Source: Cellulomonas sp. URHE0023 (GTDB lineage: Bacteria; Actinomycetota; Actinomycetes; Actinomycetales; Cellulomonadaceae). Taken from it: a stretch of 64,000 nucleotides of DNA. Position numbers and translations under genes: made by a program. The stretch spans positions 930,001-994,000 of the forward strand of contig NZ_JIAN01000005.1 of the NCBI RefSeq assembly GCF_000688475.1, read 5' to 3'. The notes under the pieces were generated by a model. The model was not told where the DNA came from. It saw nothing but the letters and a program-made list of their open reading frames with translations, and did not search any database. This document shows, one piece after another, positions 40,283 to 49,369 of this stretch. Numbering within the stretch: position 1 is the stretch's first letter; each line of letters opens with the position of its first letter.

Positions 40283-43251
40283 GCGTCGTCCCGGAACGCG
40301 GCGATCCGCTCGGAGGCCCCGCCGCCCACCGGGTCCTCGCCCGTCTCGGCGCGACGGTCGATCTCGGCGCCCAGGCTGCGCAGGATGTCGAGCACCAGCC
40401 CGACGACGACGAGGTAGACGCCCACGTCGAAGAACAGGCTGGTCACCAGGTGGAGGTCGCCGACGACCGGCAGGTGGAAGTCCAGGATCCACGACTCGAG
40501 GACCGACCCGCCGACCAGCAGTGCGACCAGGCCGACGCCCGCCGACAGGAACAGCCCGAGGCCGAGCAGCAGACCAGGCTGCACCGGGGCGGCTTCTCCG
40601 AGCTCGTACCGGCCGCCCGCGAGGTAGCGCACGATCAGTGCGATGCCCGTGACCAGACCGGCCGCGAAGCCACCGCCCGGGGCGTTGTGCCCGCTGAACA
40701 GAAGGAACACCGAGTACACGAGCATCGTGTGGAAGAGCAGCCGGACCACGACCTCGAAGATGATCGACCGGCGTTGCGGGGCGAGCGTCCGTCCGGCCTG
40801 CAACCACTCGCGGTCGCGGGCTGCGCTGACCGGTGTGTCCGCCTCGGGTGCCCGCAGCGCCGCCATCGGGTCGGTCGACCCACCCCAGACGGCGCGGTCG
40901 CGCTGCGCATCCTGTGCCCGGAAGATCGCGCCCGTCCGCCGGGACAGGAAGACCAGCGACGCGACACCGGTGGCAGCGACCAGCAGGACCGAGATCTCGC
41001 CGACCGTGTCCCACGCCCTGATGTCCACCAGCGTGACGTTGACGATGTTCTTGCCGCCGCCCCACGTCACAGCCTCCTCGGCGAAGTCCGCGGACACCGG
41101 AAGGTGCACACGGGCACCGGGGGCGACGAGCGCGACGCCGGCCACGACCACCCCGACGGCGAGCCCCAGCGCGAGCCGCACCCAGCGGCTCGCGACGAGG
41201 GGGCGGTCGGAGAAGTAGGGAGGGAGCCGTCGCAGCACCAGGACGAACACCACCAGCGTGACCGTCTCGACGAGCACCTGGGTGAGCGCGAGGTCCGGTG
41301 CGCCGTGCAGCAGGTACAGACCGGCCATGGCGTACCCGCCGACGCCCAGCAGGATCACGGCCTTGAGCCGGCGGCGTGCCCGCGTGACCAGCAGTGCGGA
41401 GGCGATCGCCGCGGCCGCGAAGACGGCCTGCGCGGGGTCGTCCCACGGGATGTAGTGCCCGGGAAGCGTCGTCCGCAGGAGCGGCCCACCGACGGCGAGG
41501 ACGAAGACGACGAGGATCAGGCCGAGGTAGACGGGCAACGAGCCGCGCTGGGTGAGGCCGGTGACGTCCGCTGCCAGGTCGTCGAGGCGCCGCATGAACC
41601 GGCGGTAGATGAGATCGGCCTCCGGCCCCCGGTAGAGGTCCGACTGCCAGCGCTCCACCCGGTCCCGCACCGCGAACAGCACGGCGCCGCTGAGCAGGAT
41701 GGCCAGCGTCAGCACGAACGTCGGCGTGACCCCGGCCCACAGGAGCAGGTGCCCGGGCTCCCCGGACGGGTAGGTGTTGGCGTACGGCGCCAGGAGGTGC
41801 TCACCCAGCTGGGGCAGCAGTGCGACGGCGAGCCCGAGCGCGCCGAGGATCATCGCGGGCCAGACGAGCAGGAGCGACGGGTGGCTGATGGGCGCGGGTG
41901 CCGCGTCCTCGTGGGCCGCGTCCCCGAGCGAGACGTCCGACTCGGTGACGGCGGCCGGTGCGACCGCCCGCTTGGTCGCGAACGCCCCCCACCACAGGCG
42001 CAGCCCGTACGCGACCGTCAGCACGGAGCCGACAGCCACGGCGGCGAGGATCGCCGGGTCGTCGTGCAGCGACTCGAGCGCCGACTCCTTGGCCACGTAC
42101 CCCGCGAACGGGATGAGCCCGATCATGCTCGCCGTCGCCAACGCCCCGGCCAGCGCCGTGATGGGGAGGGTCTTGCCGACGCCCGACAGCCGTCGCAGGT
42201 CGCGGGTCCCGGTCGCGGCGTCCACGACCCCGACGACGAGGAACAGCGCCGCCTTGAACATCGCGTGCGCGCCGAGCATGGCCAGGCCCGCGAGCGCCGC
42301 AGACCGGGTTCCCAGCCCGACCAGCACGATCATCATCCCCAGCTGGCTGACCGTGCCGAACGCGAGGATCAGCTTCAGGTCGTGCTGGCGCAGCGCCCGG
42401 TACCCGCCGAGCAGCATCGTGCCGCAGCCGAGGACCACGACGATCCCGTGCCACGTGGGGTCCGACGAGTACGCCGGGGCGAACCGCGCGACGAGGTAGA
42501 CACCGGCCTTCACCATCGCCGCGGCGTGCAGGTACGCGCTCACGGGCGTCGGCGCGGCCATCGCCGCGGGCAGCCAGAAGTGGAACGGTATGAGCGCGGA
42601 CTTGGTGACCGCCCCGGCCAGGATGCACACGATCGCGACAGTCACCGCGGTGGTCCCCTGCGGCGGGTGCGCGACGACCGCCGACAGCCGGTACGTGCCC
42701 GCGGCCTCGCCGAGCAGGATGATGCCGACGAGCATGGCCAGTCCGCCGGCGGTCGTGATGACGATCGCCTGCATGGCCGCGCGCCGGCTCGCCTTGCGTT
42801 CGGCGTAGTGCCCGATGAGCAGGTACGACGTGACGGTCGTGAGCTCCCAGAAGACGAACAGCATGAGCATGTCGTCAGCGGTGACCAGGCCGAGCATCGC
42901 ACCCTCGAACGCGACGAACACCGCCGCGAACCGTGCCAGCCCGCTGGCGGTCGTCGTGAAGTACGCCGAGCAGTAGACGAGCACGAGCGCGCCGACACCG
43001 CCCACGATCAGCGTCATGAACCACGAGAGCGTGTCCAGCCGGAACGTCAGCTCGATGCCCAGCGACGGGATCCACTCGACCGTCTCGGTGGGTCCGTCCC
43101 CACGCTGGACCGCCGACGTCCAGCTGAGCGCCCACGCGGCCGCACTGGCGGGGGCGAGCGCGAGGACCCAGAACGCCTTGCGACCCAGCAGCCGGACGAG
43201 AGCAGGCGCGACGAGGGCTGCGATCACCTGGAGCGTGAGGAGCAGCAGCAA
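40279..43251 (-). CDS. mrpA: Mrp antiporter subunit A fused to subunit B
   Basis: 990 aa. N-terminal NuoL-like part with LMLFVFWELTTVTSYLLIGHY, the Lys of TKSALIPFHFWLPAAMAAPTPVSAYLHAAAMVKAGVYL, and AHAMFKAALFLVVGVVD; then the MrpA-specific C-terminal part with ALTQVLVETVTLVVFVLVL and the MrpB domain (FHTMLVYSVFLLFSGHNAPGGGFAAGLVTGIALIVRYLAGG). No separate mrpB gene exists. The start is a TTG (43251) with GGAG seven bases upstream; no better ATG/GTG is in frame upstream. First gene of the operon mrpA-C-D-E-F-G; a TAAGGT -10-like box lies at 43294-43299. Confidence 0.96.
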   Translation of the reverse strand: MLLLLTLQVIAALVAPALVRLLGRKAFWVLALAPASAAAWALSWTSAVQRGDGPTETVEWIPSLGIELTFRLDTLSWFMTLIVGGVGALVLVYCSAYFTTTASGLARFAAVFVAFEGAMLGLVTADDMLMLFVFWELTTVTSYLLIGHYAERKASRRAAMQAIVITTAGGLAMLVGIILLGEAAGTYRLSAVVAHPPQGTTAVTVAIVCILAGAVTKSALIPFHFWLPAAMAAPTPVSAYLHAAAMVKAGVYLVARFAPAYSSDPTWHGIVVVLGCGTMLLGGYRALRQHDLKLILAFGTVSQLGMMIVLVGLGTRSAALAGLAMLGAHAMFKAALFLVVGVVDAATGTRDLRRLSGVGKTLPITALAGALATASMIGLIPFAGYVAKESALESLHDDPAILAAVAVGSVLTVAYGLRLWWGAFATKRAVAPAAVTESDVSLGDAAHEDAAPAPISHPSLLLVWPAMILGALGLAVALLPQLGEHLLAPYANTYPSGEPGHLLLWAGVTPTFVLTLAILLSGAVLFAVRDRVERWQSDLYRGPEADLIYRRFMRRLDDLAADVTGLTQRGSLPVYLGLILVVFVLAVGGPLLRTTLPGHYIPWDDPAQAVFAAAAIASALLVTRARRRLKAVILLGVGGYAMAGLYLLHGAPDLALTQVLVETVTLVVFVLVLRRLPPYFSDRPLVASRWVRLALGLAVGVVVAGVALVAPGARVHLPVSADFAEEAVTWGGGKNIVNVTLVDIRAWDTVGEISVLLVAATGVASLVFLSRRTGAIFRAQDAQRDRAVWGGSTDPMAALRAPEADTPVSAARDREWLQAGRTLAPQRRSIIFEVVVRLLFHTMLVYSVFLLFSGHNAPGGGFAAGLVTGIALIVRYLAGGRYELGEAAPVQPGLLLGLGLFLSAGVGLVALLVGGSVLESWILDFHLPVVGDLHLVTSLFFDVGVYLVVVGLVLDILRSLGAEIDRRAETGEDPVGGGASERIAAFRDDA

Positions 43252-43374
43252 CGTCCGGCTCCGTCCTGTAGGGCGGGGTCTGGATTGGTCTGAACCTTAT
43301 CAACGCATTGCGGGTAACCGGTTCCCGGTGTCCGTCGCTGCGCGCCAGGGCAGCCCGGCGTGGGGCCGGCCAAG

Positions 43375-43380
43375 TACCGT
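43375..43380 (+). promoter_or_regulatory. -10 element TACCGT of the iron-sulfur oxidoreductase gene
   Basis: TACCGT, 6 nt, GTG 43387; no Shine-Dalgarno sequence. Leaderless candidate. Confidence 0.5.
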
Positions 43381-43386
43381 GGCGCC

Positions 43387-45480
43387 GTGAATGCGCTGCA
43401 GCTGACCTGTCTCGGGATCGTCGTCGTCTCGACGGTGGTCGGCGTCGGCCTGTTCGCGCGCGGTGTGGCCGCGATCGTGCGGACGGTGCGGATCGGGCGG
43501 GCGCTGCCTGGCCGGTGGACGCCGGTCGGTGCGCGGACCCGGACGCTGCTGGCGGAGGTCTTCGGGCACGGGCGGTTCCAGCACAAGCCCGTGGTCAAGG
43601 TCGCGCACTGGGTGGTGATGATCTCGTTCCCGCTGCTGTTCCTCGCGCTCGTGACGGGGTACGGGCAGGTGGTCGACCCGTCGTTCACGCTTCCCCTGAT
43701 CGGGAGCTTCGCGCCGCTGGAGTGGGCGATCGAGGCGTTCGCGTGGGCCGCACTGATCGGCATCACGGCGTTGTTCGTCCTCCGGCTCCGCCTGCTGCCG
43801 CGTGGGGCGGACCCGCGGCGGTCACGGTTCTTCGGGTCGCACCAGGTCCGCGCGTTCTTCGTCGAGTTCACGGTCGCGGCCGTGGTGCTGGCGGTGATCG
43901 TCCTGCGCGCTCTGGAGTACGCGCTCGGCGGCGGCGCGGCGTGGCACTACCCCCTCACCGCGTGGTTGGGGGCGTTGCTCGACTCGGTCCCGACGACGAC
44001 GCTCGAGGCCGCCGTTGTCGTCGTCGCGACGGTCAAGATCGCGGTGTCGATGTCGTGGTTCGTCGTCGTCGGGTTGCAGCCGACCATGGGCGTCGCCTGG
44101 CACCGGTTCCTCGCGGTGGCGAACGTCTACGCCAGGCGTGAGCCGACAGGCGGCGTCGCGCTCGGTCCGCTGCAACCGCTGCGCACCCCGACGGGCGAGC
44201 CGATCAACCTGGAGGCTCTCGAAGACCTGCCCGACGACGCACGCCTCGGGGTCGGCGCGATCGAGGACTTCACGTGGAAGGGTCTGCTCGACTTCTCGAC
44301 GTGCACCGAGTGCGGCCGCTGCCAGGACCAGTGCCCGGCGTGGGCGACCGGCAAGCCGCTGAGCCCGAAGCTCGTCACGCTGGCGCTGCGCGACCACGCG
44401 GCGGCGACGGCGCCCTACCTGTTGCCCGAGCCCGACGAGTCCCACGCCGGCATCGACCTGCTCGGCGGCGGCATCATCGACCCGGACGCCCTCTGGGCCT
44501 GCACCATGTGCGGTGCGTGCGTGCAGCAGTGCCCGGTCGACATCGAGCACGTCGACGCGATCGTGGACATGCGCCGCTACCAGGTGCTCATGGAGTCGGC
44601 GTTCCCCAAGGAGCTCGGCGGGACGTTCACCAAGCTGGAGCGGCAGGGCAACCCGTGGGGGCTGCCCGCGCGGCAGCGGCTCGGCTGGGCCAAGGGTCTG
44701 GACTTCGACGTGCCGGTGGTGGGCGTCGACGTGGAGTCCGCCGCCGAGGTCGAGTACCTGTTCTGGGTCGGCTGCGCGGGCGCCTACGAGGACCGCGCGA
44801 TCCGCACGACGAAGGCCGTCGCCGAGCTGCTCCACACCGCGGGCGTGAGCTTCGCGGTGCTCGGCGACGGCGAGTCGTGCACCGGCGACCCCGCACGGCG
44901 CGCGGGCAACGAGATCCTGTTCCAGATGCTCGCGAGCGCCAACGTCGAGATGCTCAACGAGGTCGGCGCGCAGAGGATCGTCGTCACCTGCGCGCACTGC
45001 TTCAACACGATCTCGCGCGAGTACCCGCAGCTCGGGGGCCGCTACGAGGTGGTCCACCACACCGAGCTGCTCAACACGCTGGTCGCGGACGGCCGACTGA
45101 CACCCCTGCCCTCTGATGACGAGCGTGCGATCACCTACCACGACCCCTGCTACCTGGGCCGGCACAACCAGGTCTACGCCCCTCCGCGCGACCTGCTCGG
45201 CGCGATCCCCGGCCTGACGGTCACCGAGATGCCTCGCGCCAAGGAGCAGTCGTTCTGCTGCGGCGCCGGGGGTGCGCGCGTCTGGATGGAGGAGACGATC
45301 GGGACGCGGATCGGCACCGCACGCGCCGAGGAGGCCCTCGCCACGGGCGCCTCGACGATCGCGACCGCCTGCCCGTTCTGCACCGTCATGCTCACCGACG
45401 GCGTCGCGGCTGCCGGCGGGACCGCCGAGGTGTCCGACATCGCCGTCCTCCTGCTGGACCGCGTCCGCGAGACCCCCTGA
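43387..45480 (+). CDS. Membrane-bound (Fe-S) oxidoreductase, HdrD/GlpC-like with cytochrome-b-type domain
   Basis: 697 aa from GTG 43387. Residues 1-260 contain five or six membrane helices of nitrate-reductase-gamma type with His residues suited to bind heme b. Two 4Fe-4S motifs follow: CTECGRCQDQCP at residue 306 and CTMCGACVQQCP at 372. The C-terminal part has two CCG-type cysteine-rich domains (residues about 460-697, with CAHCF and CCGAGG at 624). Such proteins pass electrons between quinone and a soluble partner (acyl-CoA dehydrogenase/ETF, lactate or thiol-disulfide couples). Actinobacteria carry this protein broadly; donor unknown. Divergent from the Mrp operon. Confidence 0.92.
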   Translation: MNALQLTCLGIVVVSTVVGVGLFARGVAAIVRTVRIGRALPGRWTPVGARTRTLLAEVFGHGRFQHKPVVKVAHWVVMISFPLLFLALVTGYGQVVDPSFTLPLIGSFAPLEWAIEAFAWAALIGITALFVLRLRLLPRGADPRRSRFFGSHQVRAFFVEFTVAAVVLAVIVLRALEYALGGGAAWHYPLTAWLGALLDSVPTTTLEAAVVVVATVKIAVSMSWFVVVGLQPTMGVAWHRFLAVANVYARREPTGGVALGPLQPLRTPTGEPINLEALEDLPDDARLGVGAIEDFTWKGLLDFSTCTECGRCQDQCPAWATGKPLSPKLVTLALRDHAAATAPYLLPEPDESHAGIDLLGGGIIDPDALWACTMCGACVQQCPVDIEHVDAIVDMRRYQVLMESAFPKELGGTFTKLERQGNPWGLPARQRLGWAKGLDFDVPVVGVDVESAAEVEYLFWVGCAGAYEDRAIRTTKAVAELLHTAGVSFAVLGDGESCTGDPARRAGNEILFQMLASANVEMLNEVGAQRIVVTCAHCFNTISREYPQLGGRYEVVHHTELLNTLVADGRLTPLPSDDERAITYHDPCYLGRHNQVYAPPRDLLGAIPGLTVTEMPRAKEQSFCCGAGGARVWMEETIGTRIGTARAEEALATGASTIATACPFCTVMLTDGVAAAGGTAEVSDIAVLLLDRVRETP

Positions 45481-45498
45481 CAGGTTCGCGCGCCGGTT

Positions 45499-46986
45499 CT
45501 ACCCGAGCTCGGCCAACTCGCCGGACGCGTCCCCGTACCCGATGAGCTTGCCGCCCCAGATCGCCAGGTGGTCGATCCCGTCGGGGTAGGGCGCGCGTGA
45601 CACCTCGGTGCCGCCCTCGAAGTCGTAGGCGACCAGCAGCGGTTCCGCGTCGCCTGCCGACGGCTCGTAGCCGACCAGCAGGTGGTGGGCATCCGTCAGC
45701 AGCATCGCGGGCATCAGGCCCCGGTCAGGTCGCATACGCCACAACGTCGCGCCAGTGCGCCCGTCGAGCGCAGCCACACCGCCCGAGCCCAGCACGTAGA
45801 GGTGTCCGCGGACGACGAGCACAGACGACGCGCCGCCCGAGACCTCCGTGGACGACCAACGCTGAGATCCGGTGTCCGGATCCCACGCGTGGAGCGCCTG
45901 GTCGGTGGTCAGGAGCAGCCGGACGGAACCGTCGTCCACCTGGGCCGACAGCAGGGCACCCTGCAGGGTGCCGACCGCGCTCGTGTGCCCGTCCGAGGTC
46001 AAGATCGTCACGGTCTCAGACCCTGCCGCGTCCCACGACTCCAGGATGATCCGGCCCGTCGGGTCGACCTCCACACCCCTCGAGCTGCCCTGGTCACCGG
46101 ACCAGTCACGCACGACCTGCCCGTCGGCTGACACCAGCTGCACGTCACCGGTGGAGGTCCGGAGCGCGACGAGCTCCCCCGCGCGGGACGCGTCGATCTG
46201 TCGCCACGTCAGGTCGGCCGCGACCTCGCCCGACGCGATCGGAACCACGTGCGTCCATCGGATCTCGCCGGTGAGCACCGCCCTGCTCGTGAAGACGTCA
46301 GCCGCCTGCTCGGCAGCCCCGACGACGATCTGCCCACCCAGCAGCGTGAAGGTCTGCGCGCTGGGAGCAGGCCAGTGGGCGAGCGGCGTACCGGTGGCCG
46401 TGTCGAGCACCTCGACGAACGCGGTCGTTGCGGCAACCAGCTCCGCACTGCCGTCCGTGTCGAGCGTCTTCACGCCGCCGTCCGTGACGAGGCAGACGAC
46501 CCGCGTGGCACTCGAGACGTCCGCGTCAGGCCCGACGTCCGGCTCGCACCTGCTGGCACCGAAGACCGACAGCGCACCCGCAAGCGCAGGCACGGGGCCG
46601 AGCAGCTGCCTGCTCCACAGCGGGTCGCCACCCGAGTCGGTGCGCCACTCGTACGTGAGAGAACCGTCGGCCCCACGCACCAGCTCACTGCCCTGCGACC
46701 CGAACAGGAGCCGGGCGTCCGCCTCCGAGTACCGGCGACGGACATCGAGCGGTCCGTCCACCTGCGCAACCACGCCGTCGACGGCAGCCAGTCGCGTGAT
46801 CTGGGCCTCCTCACGGGACCGGAGGACCCACTGCACGGCACCCAGGACGACCACGAGCAGCACGGCTGGGCCGACCAGCCACCACCGCAACCGGCGCCGC
46901 GACCGCGCAGCCTCGAGCACGTCCTCGTGCGGGCGCTCAGGTTCACCGTCGAGCAGCTCGACCGTCTGCATCCCGTGCCCGCCCAT
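45499..46986 (-). CDS. PQQ-like beta-propeller protein, membrane-anchored
   Basis: 495 aa from ATG 46986 (leaderless-type -10 TACGGT directly upstream); a longer reading to 47121 is rejected. A cytoplasmic segment of 40 residues is followed by one membrane helix (WWLVGPAVLLVVVLGAVQWV) and an outer domain of repeated strands with WD/PQQ-type repeats: LYVLGSGGVAALDGRTGATLWRM, DQALHAWDPDTGSQRWS. No enzymatic residues recognised; likely a binding or assembly propeller. Converges on the Fe-S gene with an 18-bp gap. Confidence 0.82.
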   Translation of the reverse strand: MGGHGMQTVELLDGEPERPHEDVLEAARSRRRLRWWLVGPAVLLVVVLGAVQWVLRSREEAQITRLAAVDGVVAQVDGPLDVRRRYSEADARLLFGSQGSELVRGADGSLTYEWRTDSGGDPLWSRQLLGPVPALAGALSVFGASRCEPDVGPDADVSSATRVVCLVTDGGVKTLDTDGSAELVAATTAFVEVLDTATGTPLAHWPAPSAQTFTLLGGQIVVGAAEQAADVFTSRAVLTGEIRWTHVVPIASGEVAADLTWRQIDASRAGELVALRTSTGDVQLVSADGQVVRDWSGDQGSSRGVEVDPTGRIILESWDAAGSETVTILTSDGHTSAVGTLQGALLSAQVDDGSVRLLLTTDQALHAWDPDTGSQRWSSTEVSGGASSVLVVRGHLYVLGSGGVAALDGRTGATLWRMRPDRGLMPAMLLTDAHHLLVGYEPSAGDAEPLLVAYDFEGGTEVSRAPYPDGIDHLAIWGGKLIGYGDASGELAELG

Positions 46987-46992
46987 GCCGGG

Positions 46993-46998
46993 ACCGTA
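46993..46998 (-). promoter_or_regulatory. -10 element TACGGT of the beta-propeller gene
   Basis: TACGGT on the minus strand, six bases before ATG 46986; leaderless candidate. Confidence 0.45.
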
Positions 46999-47092
46999 CC
47001 GGGCGCCGACACGTTGCCGAGCCAGAACGCGACGACCTTCCTCAGCCACACCAGCACAATGGGCAGAACACACGTCGACCGGAGGCGAGTCA

Positions 47093-47554
47093 GTGTCTGA
47101 GCAGCCCGGACCCCGCAGCACCGAGACTCGTCGGCAGGACGCTCTCTACCGGCTCGGCCACGACGTCGACGCCTGGGTCGCCACGGCGGACACCGGCACG
47201 GGCGAACCCCGGCTGACGCCGCTGTCGTTCCTGTGGCACGAGGACGCGCTGGTGTTCGCGACGACCACGACGAGCCCCACGGGGCGCAACCTCGCCACCA
47301 ACGAGAGCGTCCAGGTGGGGATCGGCCTGACCCGGGACGTGGTGCTCGTGCAGGGAACGGTCGAGGCGGTCGCAGCGGACGCGATCGCCCCCGACCTCGG
47401 AGACCTGTTCGCCGCCAAGGCAGGCTTCGACCCTCGTCGGCAGTCTGCGCTCTACTCCTACTTCCGGGTCACGCCGCGCAGCATCCAGGTGTGGCGGGAG
47501 GAGAACGAGCTCGCGGGTCGGTGGCTCATGCGCGACGGCGTCTGGGCCGCCTAG
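47093..47554 (+). CDS. Pyridoxamine 5'-phosphate oxidase-fold protein
   Basis: 153 aa from GTG 47093 with GGAGG seven bases upstream. Split-barrel flavin-type fold: DVDAWVATADTGTGEPRLTPLSFLWHEDALVFATTTTSPTGRNLATNESVQVGIG. Members bind FMN, F420 or heme; the TPLSFLWHED region and the missing C-terminal PNPOx domain put it in the F420/FMN-dependent small group rather than in vitamin B6 synthesis. Converges on the exporter gene, sharing the tetramer CTAG for both stop codons. Confidence 0.85.
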   Translation: MSEQPGPRSTETRRQDALYRLGHDVDAWVATADTGTGEPRLTPLSFLWHEDALVFATTTTSPTGRNLATNESVQVGIGLTRDVVLVQGTVEAVAADAIAPDLGDLFAAKAGFDPRRQSALYSYFRVTPRSIQVWREENELAGRWLMRDGVWAA

Positions 47555-48816
47555 CGCTCGTAGGCCCACGTGCGGTCGGTGAGCATCCGGGCGATGGCCA
47601 GACCGATCGCGAGCGACGCCACGACGAGGGCGGCCTCGACGCCGGACGCGAGCGCCTCGACGGTGTCGCCGTTCGAGATGTGGAAGACGGCCTGGTAGGC
47701 GAGCACCCCGGGAACCATGATCGTGACGGCGGGCACGTAGACGGTGATCCGGGGGACGTCGAGCCGCGGTGCGACGACGGCGGTGATCAGCCCGACTGCC
47801 AGCGCGGCCAGTGCGGCGCCGACCTGCGGGGGCGTGCCCGCCTCGTTGAGGTAGATGCGCGGCACGTTGGCGACCATGCCGATCACGGCTGCCGCGAACG
47901 CGATCCGCCACGGGCTGTTGAACATCAGCGCGAAGCCCAGCACGCCGACGAAGCTCGCGGCGAACCGCAGGGCGAGCAGGACGCCGGAGCCGAGGACGGG
48001 TGCGCTCGCCGGCTCGGGCACCAGCCCGACGACGAGCGACAGCGCCCAGACGGCGAGCGCGGCCGAGGTCAGCACCATGATGGCGTACGTCAGCCGGGCG
48101 ACACCGGCGGAGAAGTCCATCTTGGCGAGGTCGAGGAAGCCCGTCACGAGCGGGAACCCGGGGATCAGGAACAGCACCGCCGAGATGTACCCCGCCTCGT
48201 GCGGGACCCCGGTGTCGCCCACGGCCTCCACGAGCGAGACGAATGCCAGGTAGCCGAGACACGCGACCAGGGCGCAGAGCATGGTCACGGCGAAGACGTT
48301 GAAGCCGCGGTGGACCATCGTGCGGCGCAGCGCCTGGCCGAGGAACGCGCCGAGGAAGACGCCGAGGATCTCGACGACGCCACCGTGGTTGAGGAACGAG
48401 AACGCGGCGCACGCGATCGCCGCCCACAGGGCGTTCAGCGCCACGGGGTACAGCAAGGGCTTGTCGGCGATGCGATCCAGGCCCGCGGTGACGTCCTCGA
48501 CCGTTGCGCGGCCTGCGGCGTCGAGATCTCCGACGAGACGCTCCAGCGCCGTGAGCCGGTCGACGTTGATGCCGACCGAGCGCACCTCGGTCACCTCGGT
48601 GCGGAAGCTCGCGCCGCGGTGCGACGTGGTGGTGATCTCGGTGAGCGTCACGTGCGCCTCGTGGCGGTCGATGCCGAGCGCTCGGGCTACCCGGCCCATC
48701 GACGCCTTGACCCGGTAGGAGCCGGTGCCGGAGGACAGGCTCAACCGTCCGACGCGCAGGACGACGCCGGACCGACGGATCAGCTCGAGCTCGTCGTCGT
48801 CCGGGTCCGTGGTCAC
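47551..48816 (-). CDS. Threonine/serine exporter family protein (ThrE-like)
   Basis: 421 aa. N-terminal soluble domain with LSLSSGTGSYRVKASMGRVARALG (the pseudo-catalytic protease-like part of ThrE) and EVRSVGINVDRLTALERLV, then ten or so membrane helices with FLIPGFPLVTGFLDL and VTIMVPGVLAYQAVF, the two conserved PG loops of the ThrE fold (DUF1212 plus DUF3815 fused). In corynebacteria ThrE exports threonine and serine. Start GTG 48816; CATCAT six bases upstream suggests a leaderless start. Confidence 0.9.
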   Translation of the reverse strand: MTTDPDDDELELIRRSGVVLRVGRLSLSSGTGSYRVKASMGRVARALGIDRHEAHVTLTEITTTSHRGASFRTEVTEVRSVGINVDRLTALERLVGDLDAAGRATVEDVTAGLDRIADKPLLYPVALNALWAAIACAAFSFLNHGGVVEILGVFLGAFLGQALRRTMVHRGFNVFAVTMLCALVACLGYLAFVSLVEAVGDTGVPHEAGYISAVLFLIPGFPLVTGFLDLAKMDFSAGVARLTYAIMVLTSAALAVWALSLVVGLVPEPASAPVLGSGVLLALRFAASFVGVLGFALMFNSPWRIAFAAAVIGMVANVPRIYLNEAGTPPQVGAALAALAVGLITAVVAPRLDVPRITVYVPAVTIMVPGVLAYQAVFHISNGDTVEALASGVEAALVVASLAIGLAIARMLTDRTWAYER

Positions 48817-48822
48817 GAGACC

Positions 48823-48828
48823 ATGATG
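48823..48828 (-). promoter_or_regulatory. -10 element CATCAT of the ThrE-like gene
   Basis: CATCAT on the minus strand, six bases before GTG 48816; four of six match TATAAT. Confidence 0.4.
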
Positions 48829-48853
48829 TCGTGCCGCACGCCCCGAAGGCGGC

Positions 48854-49276
48854 TCAGTCCGTCTCTGCTCCGACGACGCGCAGCAGGCGCAGCAGCTCGG
48901 TCTGCTCGGTGGGCGACAGCCGCGCGAGTCGGGCGGCGATGTACTCGTGGCGCAGGTGTGCGGACGCAGCCAGCAGGTCGTGCCCGGCGGGGGTCAGCTC
49001 GACGAGCGTCGCGCGGCGGTCGGTCGGGTCGGGGAGCCTGCGCACGAGGCCGTCGGCTTCGGCGACGTCGACCTTGGAGGTCACGGAACGGGGTGCGACG
49101 GCGAGCGCGTCGGCGAGCGCGCCGGGCCGTTGGGCGGAGCCGCAGCCCGCGAGGGTGCGCAGGAACCGCAGCTGACCCGGTGCGTAGGGCCCGGCCTCTC
49201 GTCGGACCCCGCGCAGGATCGTGTACAGGAGCTCGAGCAGCTCGCCGGAAGCATCGCGCCCGGTTTCGGTGTTCAC
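48854..49276 (-). CDS. MarR family regulator divergent from an ABC exporter
   Basis: 140 aa. GPYAPGQLRFLRTLAGCG, HTH with GALADALAVAPRSVTSKVDVAEADGLVRRLPDPTDRRATLVELTPAG; typical MarR. Start GTG 49276 with a leaderless-type -10 (TAGCCT, 7 nt). The intergenic region holds two MarR-like palindromes, so it probably represses both itself and the exporter operon, with an exported compound as inducer (inference). Confidence 0.92.
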   Translation of the reverse strand: MNTETGRDASGELLELLYTILRGVRREAGPYAPGQLRFLRTLAGCGSAQRPGALADALAVAPRSVTSKVDVAEADGLVRRLPDPTDRRATLVELTPAGHDLLAASAHLRHEYIAARLARLSPTEQTELLRLLRVVGAETD

Positions 49277-49283
49277 GCAGTGG

Positions 49284-49289
49284 AGGCTA
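49284..49289 (-). promoter_or_regulatory. -10 element TAGCCT of the marR-type gene
   Basis: TAGCCT on the minus strand, seven bases before GTG 49276. Confidence 0.45.
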
Positions 49290-49297
49290 CCGCAACT

Positions 49298-49329
49298 TGT
49301 GAGCCAGTCACATAGTGAGTTAACCTCAC
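49298..49329. promoter_or_regulatory. Two MarR-type operators between marR and the ABC exporter
   Basis: Site 1, TGTGA-GCCAG-TCACA (49298-49312), and site 2, GTGAG-TTAAC-CTCAC (49315-49329): both perfect 5-bp arms around a 5-bp centre, 17 bp centre to centre. They overlap the presumed -35/-10 of the exporter operon (TTGTGA 49297-49302; TAACCT 49321-49326) and the upstream part of the marR promoter. Confidence 0.7.
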
Positions 49330-49369
49330 CAATGCGCCGACCCCGACGGCGCGCGCAAGGAGCGAAACC

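Noticed and set aside
40450..43293. Plus-strand open frame of 947 codons opposite mrpA
   Set aside because: Shadow of the mrpA gene; Arg/Glu/Gln-rich, no start signal, no domain, and the opposite strand encodes an unmistakable antiporter subunit.
43316..43323. AACCGGTT palindrome between the Mrp operon and the Fe-S oxidoreductase gene
   Set aside because: Only eight bases, symmetry does not extend outward, and such palindromes are frequent in GC-rich intergenic DNA.
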